DNA from: a virus
Virus record (IMG/VR): IMGVR_UViG_3300025168_000699
Span: 1 to 23,335 of that record
DNA: 23,335 bases
Direction: 5' to 3' (one strand)
Below the pieces are notes generated by a model. It ran no database searches. It saw only the letters and a list, made by a program, of their open reading frames with translations, and had not been told where the DNA came from. Both the position numbers and the translations under genes were made by a program. Positions 19,260 to 23,335 of the stretch are shown here, piece by piece. Numbering within the stretch: position 1 is the stretch's first letter; the number at the start of each line of letters is the position of its first letter.

Positions 19260-21180
19260 TAATCAGATTACCCTACCCACCAACTACCAAAGCTTTATTC
19301 ATATGTCGCGCTACTCCAGATGGCTGGAGGAAGAGGGGCGTAGAGAAACGTGGGAAGAAACCATTGACAGGTACCTCTCCTTTATGGAGAAGCATTTGAA
19401 AGAGAACTATTCCTACTCTCTCTTTGGAGCAGAGTTATCTTTCATCCGGAGGGGTATGCTAAACCTAGAAGTACTAGGTTCCATGAGAGCACTGATGACA
19501 GCTGGTCCTGCACTGGAGCGTGAGCACGTATCAGGGTACAACTGTTCCTATCTCCCTGTGGATTCTCCCCGCTCCTTTGACGAGTGCCTGTACATTCTGA
19601 TGAACGGTACAGGCGTAGGCTTCTCTGTTGAGCGCCAGTATATCAACAGTCTTCCCACCATACCTGACCAATACTTTGAGAAAACAGACGATGTTATCTC
19701 TGTCACTGATTCCAAGGAAGGGTGGGCCAGAGGACTGCGAGATCTTATTTCTCTCCTGTACACCAACCGTATACCCAAGATAGACACCAGTAAGATACGT
19801 CCTGCTGGTGCAAGGCTCAAGGTCTTTGGAGGGAGGGCTTCTGGTCCTGCACCTTTGGAAGAACTGTTTGACTTCACCATCCAGACGTTTAGAAAAGCCA
19901 AGGGTAGAAAGCTTACCTCTATAGAGTGCCATGATATCATGTGCAAGGTAGGTCAAGTGGTGGTGGTAGGCGGTGTCCGTAGGTCTGCTTTGATCTCACT
20001 CTCTAACCTCACTGATGAGCGTATGCGTATGGCTAAGTCAGGTGACTGGTGGGTGGACAACCAACAGCGCGCCCTCTCCAACAACTCTGTATGCTACACA
20101 GAGCGCCCTGACATGGGTATCTTTATGAAGGAATGGCTCTCCCTCTATGAAAGCAAGAGCGGTGAACGAGGTATCTTTAACCGTGCCTCTGCACAGGTGA
20201 AGGCAGCTGCCAACGGTAGGCGTGACGGTGACATAGAGTTTGGTACCAACCCCTGTTGTGAAATTATCCTCAGACCTTACCAGTTCTGTAACCTGTCAGA
20301 GGTTATCTGTAGGGCAGACGATACCATAATGACGCTGAAGCACAAGATCAAGCTGGCCACTATGCTGGGTACGTTCCAGTCTACGCTGACAGACTTTGGG
20401 TACCTGCGTAAGCGTTGGAAGGATACCACAGAGGAGGAGAGACTACTGGGTGTATCTCTGACAGGTATCATGGACTGCCCTGCTGTGTACGATGCTTCTC
20501 CAGAGGCTCTTCAACAACTGAGAGACGTGGCTATTAAGACTAACAAGAGAATGGCAGAGAAGCTGGGCATCAACCAGAGCACCGCTGTCACCTGTGTCAA
20601 ACCTTCCGGCACTGTGTCTCAGCTGGTGGACGCTGCCTCTGGTATCCATGCAAGGCACAACCCTTACTATGTCAGGACAGTCAGAGGAGATAACAAGGAC
20701 CCCCTGACCATGTTCCTGAAGGACAAAGGTGTACCATCAGAGCCTGACTTCACAGCGCCTGACAATGTAACTGTGTTCTCTTTCCCTATGAAGAGTCCAG
20801 AGGGTGCCATCTGCAGGTATGACATGGGAGCACTGGAACAGCTAGAACTCTGGCTCAAGATTGCAGACAACTACTGTGAGCACAAGCCCTCTGTCACCAT
20901 CTCTGTCAAGGAACATGAGTGGCTAGAGGTAGGGGCATGGTGCTGGGAACACTTTGATTCTCTCTCTGGTATATCCTTCCTCCCCTTCTCTGATCACTCT
21001 TATAAGCAAGCCCCTTACCAAGACATAGACAAGGAAGAGTTTAAAGACTTGACAGAGAAGATGCCACCTGCTATAGACTGGTACGAGTTACAAGACTATG
21101 AGAAGGAGGACACCACCACTGGATCACAAGAGCTTGCCTGTGCAGGTGGAGTGTGTGAGATAGTAGACATAGGGGTATAG
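19240..21180 (+). CDS. Class II ribonucleoside-triphosphate reductase, B12-dependent (646 aa)
   Basis: Makes deoxynucleotides from ribonucleotides with adenosylcobalamin, independent of oxygen. It resembles the monomeric Lactobacillus leichmannii enzyme. All five functional cysteines of that enzyme (C119, C408, C419, C731, C736) have counterparts: C102 (NCSYL), C339 in NPCCEI, C350 eleven residues later, and C634-x4-C639 at the C-terminus (ACAGGVCE). N337 and E341 complete the radical site. The frame opens with TTG at 19234. The ATG at 19240 has AGAGG 8-9 bases upstream and is preferred (numbering here is from it). It supplies the polymerase and works with ThyX downstream. The host must have or import B12. 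No intron or intein seen. Confidence 0.95.
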   Translation: MNMPHLNNQITLPTNYQSFIHMSRYSRWLEEEGRRETWEETIDRYLSFMEKHLKENYSYSLFGAELSFIRRGMLNLEVLGSMRALMTAGPALEREHVSGYNCSYLPVDSPRSFDECLYILMNGTGVGFSVERQYINSLPTIPDQYFEKTDDVISVTDSKEGWARGLRDLISLLYTNRIPKIDTSKIRPAGARLKVFGGRASGPAPLEELFDFTIQTFRKAKGRKLTSIECHDIMCKVGQVVVVGGVRRSALISLSNLTDERMRMAKSGDWWVDNQQRALSNNSVCYTERPDMGIFMKEWLSLYESKSGERGIFNRASAQVKAAANGRRDGDIEFGTNPCCEIILRPYQFCNLSEVICRADDTIMTLKHKIKLATMLGTFQSTLTDFGYLRKRWKDTTEEERLLGVSLTGIMDCPAVYDASPEALQQLRDVAIKTNKRMAEKLGINQSTAVTCVKPSGTVSQLVDAASGIHARHNPYYVRTVRGDNKDPLTMFLKDKGVPSEPDFTAPDNVTVFSFPMKSPEGAICRYDMGALEQLELWLKIADNYCEHKPSVTISVKEHEWLEVGAWCWEHFDSLSGISFLPFSDHSYKQAPYQDIDKEEFKDLTEKMPPAIDWYELQDYEKEDTTTGSQELACAGGVCEIVDIGV

Positions 21181-21185
21181 GGTAC

Positions 21186-21428
21186 ATGACATATACAATT
21201 GACATGAGCGAAGAGATGGCAGAGAGAATTACCTCTGCTGTCTTGAGGCAGATCAGGAAAGAGACTGCTTCCGGTGGAGTGATGGAAGCCTGTGCCATTG
21301 TTCTTACTCATCTTGAACCTCTTAACAAAGCTATTCTTACGAAAGAGTTTGATGAATGTTTAAACGATTACACTGAAGAGTTTAAAGACTCAGGTTTTAC
21401 AGATGACTTTGGAGTATCCATGGAATGA
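21186..21428 (+). CDS. Hypothetical protein (80 aa)
   Basis: An 80-residue acidic helical protein beginning MTYTIDMSEEMAERITSAVL, placed 5 bases after the RNR stop. Another ATG at residue 7 is possible. The helical segment AERITSAVLRQIRK and the end DSGFTDDFGVSME give no family. Its stop overlaps the next small ORF (ATGA). Probably a small phage protein carried with the nucleotide cassette. Confidence 0.6.
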   Translation: MTYTIDMSEEMAERITSAVLRQIRKETASGGVMEACAIVLTHLEPLNKAILTKEFDECLNDYTEEFKDSGFTDDFGVSME

Positions 21429-21541
21429 AAGGTAAAATCCCAAGGTACCTAGGAGGTACACCTACAGAGGGTAAAAGTTTCAAAGAATATGTCAGAGGTG
21501 TTATGGACAAAATAATGCTTTTCTTTTTAAAGCTCTACTAG
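21425..21541 (+). CDS. Small basic hypothetical protein (38 aa)
   Basis: Starts inside the preceding stop (ATGA) and runs 38 codons: MKGKIPRYLGGTPTEGKSF, then KEYVRGVMDKIMLFFLKLY. Basic with a hydrophobic C-terminus (IMLFFLKLY). No family known. It ends 15 bases before the thyX start. Coupling is its only support. Confidence 0.4.
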   Translation: MKGKIPRYLGGTPTEGKSFKEYVRGVMDKIMLFFLKLY

Positions 21542-21556
21542 AAGGAATTATTTTAA

Positions 21557-22246
21557 ATGGAAGTTACACTGATAGACCACATGGGCACTGACCTGACAGT
21601 GGTCAACGCTGCCAGAGTTTCCTTCTCCAAGGAATCTGAATGGGAGAGCATCACTCCTGCTGGTCCTGTTAGTAACCTGCTAAAAGAATCAGACGAGAAG
21701 CTTATCAAGTACCTTGCCAAGCACAATCACTGGACTCCCTTTGGCCACTGCTCTGTCTCCTTCAGGATCAAGGCACCCGTCTTTGTGGCCAGACAACTGG
21801 GTAAACATCAGGTGGGTCTGGTATGGAACGAGGTGAGCAGGAGGTACGTGGACTATGAGCCAGAGTTCTACTACCCTGAGTACTGGAGAGGTAGGCCCTC
21901 TGATAAGAAGCAGGGAAGTTCTGAAGAGGAGATTGATATTAATCCTACAGGTTCCTCTGGCCCTGCCATGGTAGATGAGTACCACCATGCCATGAAAAAA
22001 TGTTTATGGACTTATAGACATTTACTAAGGAAGGGGGTAGCACCGGAGATGGCACGTATGGTGCTACCCCAGAGCATGTTGACTGAGTGGTACTGGACAG
22101 GTAGTCTCATAGCATTTAGTAGAGTGTGCTCTCTTAGGATTAAAGAAGATGTACAAGAGGAGACCAGAGACATTGCATCTCTGATAGATGTAGAATGCTC
22201 ACATCTTTTCCCTGTGTCTTGGGAACAACTGATGAAGCTTCCGTAG
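21557..22246 (+). CDS. thyX: Flavin-dependent thymidylate synthase ThyX (229 aa)
   Basis: Converts dUMP to dTMP with FAD, NADPH and methylene-tetrahydrofolate, supplying dTTP for phage replication without the need for a separate dihydrofolate reductase. The N-terminus has VNAARVSF (16-23) and the active region HWTPFGH (58-64). The ThyX signature is present as NEVSRRY (91-97), but the canonical RHR of RHRx7S reads HQV (84-86), after K83. The C-terminal RMVLPQSMLTEWYWTGSL (165-182, approximate) holds the dUMP-binding arginine region. Residues 115-140 form a charged loop. AAGGA is 10 bases before the ATG. The last 10 bases lie within the tRNA-Arg gene. Confidence 0.92.
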   Translation: MEVTLIDHMGTDLTVVNAARVSFSKESEWESITPAGPVSNLLKESDEKLIKYLAKHNHWTPFGHCSVSFRIKAPVFVARQLGKHQVGLVWNEVSRRYVDYEPEFYYPEYWRGRPSDKKQGSSEEEIDINPTGSSGPAMVDEYHHAMKKCLWTYRHLLRKGVAPEMARMVLPQSMLTEWYWTGSLIAFSRVCSLRIKEDVQEETRDIASLIDVECSHLFPVSWEQLMKLP

Positions 22247-22313
22247 CTCAACTGGATAGAGCAACAGACTTCTAATCTGTAGGTTGCAGGTTCGAGTCCT
22301 GCCGGGAGCGCCA
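22237..22313 (+). tRNA. tRNA-Arg (anticodon UCU), CCA encoded
   Basis: A full cloverleaf: acceptor GCTTCCG (22237-22243) with CGGGAGC (22303-22309), D stem GCTC/GAGC with GG in the loop, anticodon stem ACAGA/TCTGT with loop CTTCTAA and anticodon TCT (22271-22273), variable AGGTT, T stem GCAGG/CCTGC with TTCGAGT loop, discriminator G and a genomically encoded CCA. One G-U pair in the acceptor. It reads AGA, a common arginine codon in the phage genes here, so it may supplement the host. The first 10 bases overlap the end of thyX. A phage tRNA may also serve as attachment site, but no integrase is in the window. Confidence 0.95.
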
Positions 22314-22323
22314 ACTTTAAGGG

Positions 22324-22352
22324 TTGAATTTATTAAGAAAGTATGTTATACT
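22324..22352 (+). promoter_or_regulatory. Candidate sigma70 promoter for hsp20
   Basis: TTGAAT (22324-22329) and TATACT (22347-22352) are separated by 17 bases, 11 bases downstream of the tRNA. Predicted transcription start is about 22359, exactly at the first leader hairpin. It allows Hsp20 to be transcribed separately from the long rightward operon. Confidence 0.6.
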
Positions 22353-22359
22353 AGCCACC

Positions 22360-22402
22360 GAGGTGCCGTTCTTGGGCCTCTTAGAACTCGCTGAAAAGGA
22401 GT
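22360..22402 (+). ncRNA. ROSE-like RNA thermometer in the hsp20 leader (candidate)
   Basis: Two hairpins fill the leader. The first (22360-22380) pairs GAGGTGCC with GGGCCTC around GTTCTT. The second (22386-22402) pairs ACTCGCT with AGGAGT around a GAAA loop: six pairs with G22390 bulged out. Its 3' arm is the Shine-Dalgarno sequence AGGAG, 8 bases before the ATG. The 5' arm contains UCGCU, matching the UYGCU motif with bulged G that defines ROSE thermometers upstream of small heat-shock genes. An alternative pairing CTCTT (22378-22382) with AGGAG would also mask the site. Melting with heat would free translation. Function inferred from structure only. Confidence 0.6.
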
Positions 22403-22409
22403 ATAGACT

Positions 22410-22811
22410 ATGATAGCAAAATGGAATAGAGATAGAATGTTAGGAATGGGTGAGCTAGTACAAGCCATGACTAACATAGCATACGAAGACAATTCTTACC
22501 CACCTCACAACATTAACGAGGATAATAAAAACTATACAATTGAACTTGCTCTTGCAGGATGGGAAAGTAAAAACATTTCTGTCTCTGTAGAAAATTCTAA
22601 GCTTACCATAACAGGTAGGTGGAGTGCCGCCAAACCTGACAGCATGTACCACCAAGGTATCTCATCTAAAAATTTTAGTAAAGGTTTTATTCTTTCTCCT
22701 CACCATACAGTGGAGAGTGCTTCACTAAAGAATGGCCTACTGGTTATTGAAATTAAGCACGTCTTACCTGAAGAACTAAAACCAAAGAACATTCCTATAA
22801 AAGAACTTTAG
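22410..22811 (+). CDS. Small heat-shock protein Hsp20 (133 aa)
   Basis: ATP-independent chaperone that holds unfolding proteins. The alpha-crystallin domain spans about 31-118 (PPHNINEDNKNYTIELALAG at 31-50, the strand LTITGR at 65-70, and the G-x-L segment NGLLVIEI at 108-115). The C-terminal I-x-I motif IPI (128-130) used for oligomer assembly is present. Resembles the Hsp20 genes carried by cyanophages and other marine phages, which are thought to help head assembly or stress tolerance. The gene has its own promoter and a leader that hides the ribosome binding site. Its stop interlocks with that of the convergent o-spanin gene (4 shared bases). Confidence 0.92.
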   Translation: MIAKWNRDRMLGMGELVQAMTNIAYEDNSYPPHNINEDNKNYTIELALAGWESKNISVSVENSKLTITGRWSAAKPDSMYHQGISSKNFSKGFILSPHHTVESASLKNGLLVIEIKHVLPEELKPKNIPIKEL

Positions 22812-22999
22812 TTACAAAGCTCATCCCATGTTTCATTATGGGTGAGAATAGTTCTAGCTGTGGTTGGCGTGAGCCTGTCTTCTTTTTCTATAAGGATAGG
22901 CTTCACCCAGCTACAGTTATTCTGACTTGCCCCAACGCTTACGCAGCTGCTCATTGACAGTGTCATTAGTAATACGATCCAGCCTTCTTTCAACTTCAT
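22808..22999 (-). CDS. Outer-membrane spanin, Rz1-like lipoprotein (63 aa)
   Basis: The o-spanin joins the i-spanin to fuse inner and outer membrane at the end of lysis. The frame is open to 23026, but the ATG at 22999 has a GGAG site 7 bases upstream and gives a proper signal peptide (KLKEGWIVLLMTLSMSS) followed by a lipobox cysteine (MSSC, Cys19). The mature part has the pattern C-x-W-x-KPI, then RLTPTTARTILTHNETW and a final Cys, seen in many podovirus Rz1-like proteins. It is nested partly within the i-spanin gene in another frame (83-base overlap), the classical Rz/Rz1 arrangement. Confidence 0.8.
   Translation of the reverse strand: MKLKEGWIVLLMTLSMSSCVSVGASQNNCSWVKPILIEKEDRLTPTTARTILTHNETWDELCN
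22820..22846. terminator. Inverted repeat at the convergent gene ends, possible terminator
   Basis: CTCATCCCAT (22820-22829) and ATGGGTGAG (22838-22846) pair over 9 bp with one bulge. It lies inside the o-spanin coding end, just past the hsp20 stop. No T-run follows on the plus strand, so it is a weak candidate for stopping rightward transcripts. Confidence 0.25.
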
Positions 23000-23132
23000 T
23001 GGCTCTCTCCACCATCTTTGATTCATTCTCTAGTACATCCACCTGTGCAGATTTCTTCCCTGCCCTGTAGGCAAAGAGCATAGGCAATAGCTTACCCAGA
23101 AATCCTATTACATTTCCTATGATGGAGAGCAC
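22917..23132 (-). CDS. Inner-membrane spanin, Rz-like (71 aa)
   Basis: An N-terminal membrane anchor (about residues 3-22, SIIGNVIGFLGKLLPMLFAY) is followed by a charged coiled coil in the periplasm (VDVLENESKMVERANEVE, then RRLDRITNDTV). This is the topology of phage i-spanins. The start is GTG at 23132-23130, since the frame has a stop shortly upstream and no ATG. The ribosome binding site AAGG is weak. Shorter than lambda Rz (153 aa), in the size range of small podovirus spanins. The o-spanin starts inside its 3' half. The order i-spanin then o-spanin is normal for the minus strand. Confidence 0.75.
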   Translation of the reverse strand: MLSIIGNVIGFLGKLLPMLFAYRAGKKSAQVDVLENESKMVERANEVERRLDRITNDTVNEQLRKRWGKSE

Positions 23133-23177
23133 TGGCTCAGACCTTAGTCAGTTGGGTGAGGACCATCAAGAGGGTGT

Positions 23178-23335
23178 TCATTTTTTGGTTTCATCTACCT
23201 TTTCCACTGTACCTTTTACCATCTCTACTTTTATTTTCTCAGGTACAACAGCACCGCTTTGCTTGGCCTTCCCAAAGGTAAGCGAAGCCCACTCTACTAC
23301 CTTATAAATCTTACCTAGCACAGTGTCAGGATCAG
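23178..23335 (-). CDS. Partial CDS, C-terminal 51 aa, unrecognised
   Basis: A leftward frame enters from the right edge and ends at the TGA at 23180-23178. The visible part is DPDTVLGKIYKVVEWASLTF, then GKAKQSGAVVP and KIKVEMVKGTVEKVDETKK. It is basic/acidic without a membrane segment. It lies 45 bases upstream of the i-spanin and probably in the same late operon. A 14-codon ORF (MNTLLMVLTQLTKV) begins in its stop codon but is too short to annotate. No function can be named. Confidence 0.5.
   Translation of the reverse strand, partial: DPDTVLGKIYKVVEWASLTFGKAKQSGAVVPEKIKVEMVKGTVEKVDETKK

Noticed and set aside
22012-22314. Minus-strand ORF across thyX and the tRNA
   Set aside because: It starts with the translated reverse complement of a tRNA (LPAGLEPATYRLEV), a known artefact of ORF calling over tRNA genes.
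23119-23307. Plus-strand ORF at the right edge
   Set aside because: It is antisense to the i-spanin start and the partial late gene, and has no supporting features.

Overview
The window is part of a tailed double-stranded DNA phage genome (Caudoviricetes). It carries no host genes apart from phage-borne metabolic genes and one tRNA. The replication proteins (primase-helicase, family A polymerase, gp2.5-like ssDNA-binding protein, nucleases) are of T7 type, but the portal (817 aa) and terminase are not, so the genome is a mosaic. The B12-dependent ribonucleotide reductase, ThyX and Hsp20 are typical of marine phages, and a marine proteobacterial host is a reasonable guess. Nothing in the window fixes the host or the phage genus.

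Layout. (1) 1-5438, minus strand: packaging and head genes read leftward in tight succession: small terminase, large terminase, portal, GH24 lysozyme, two small proteins, and a partial gene that looks like a GroES co-chaperonin. (2) 5439-6974: a 1.5 kb divergent control region with a promoter candidate on each side, a 140 bp A+T tract with 12-bp iterations, three 21-bp direct repeats, a series of stable hairpins, one unrecognised 133-aa ORF, two G-rich hairpins flanking a tiny hydrophobic ORF, and operator-like repeats. It is the best candidate for the replication origin and early/late switch. (3) 6975-11069, plus strand: early genes, mostly small and unknown, with a DUF932 protein. (4) 11070-11262: a second A+T tract with a promoter candidate and a long inverted repeat. 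(5) 11263-18180: primase-helicase, DNA polymerase, ssDNA-binding protein, HTH protein, Cas4/RecB-like exonuclease, a second PD-(D/E)XK nuclease, a GIY-YIG homing endonuclease and a small unknown protein. (6) 18152-22313: SleB-type wall hydrolase, DUF3310, class II RNR, ThyX and tRNA-Arg(UCU), mixed with small ORFs. (7) 22324-22811: Hsp20 with its own promoter and a leader that folds like a ROSE RNA thermometer. (8) 22808-23335, minus strand: overlapping o-spanin and i-spanin genes and the end of another gene.

How it fits together: early genes are read rightward from 70-type promoters, and no phage RNA polymerase is seen in the window. The replication set copies and processes DNA, with nucleotides supplied by RNR and ThyX. 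The leftward operon makes the packaging motor and portal. Lysis would combine the GH24 endolysin, the spanin pair and possibly the SleB hydrolase. Eight ORFs shorter than 60 codons are included, most of them joined to neighbours by ATGA or similar overlaps.

Most notable: the ROSE-like hairpin at 22386-22402 in front of Hsp20, and the repeat-rich divergent region at 5440-6970.
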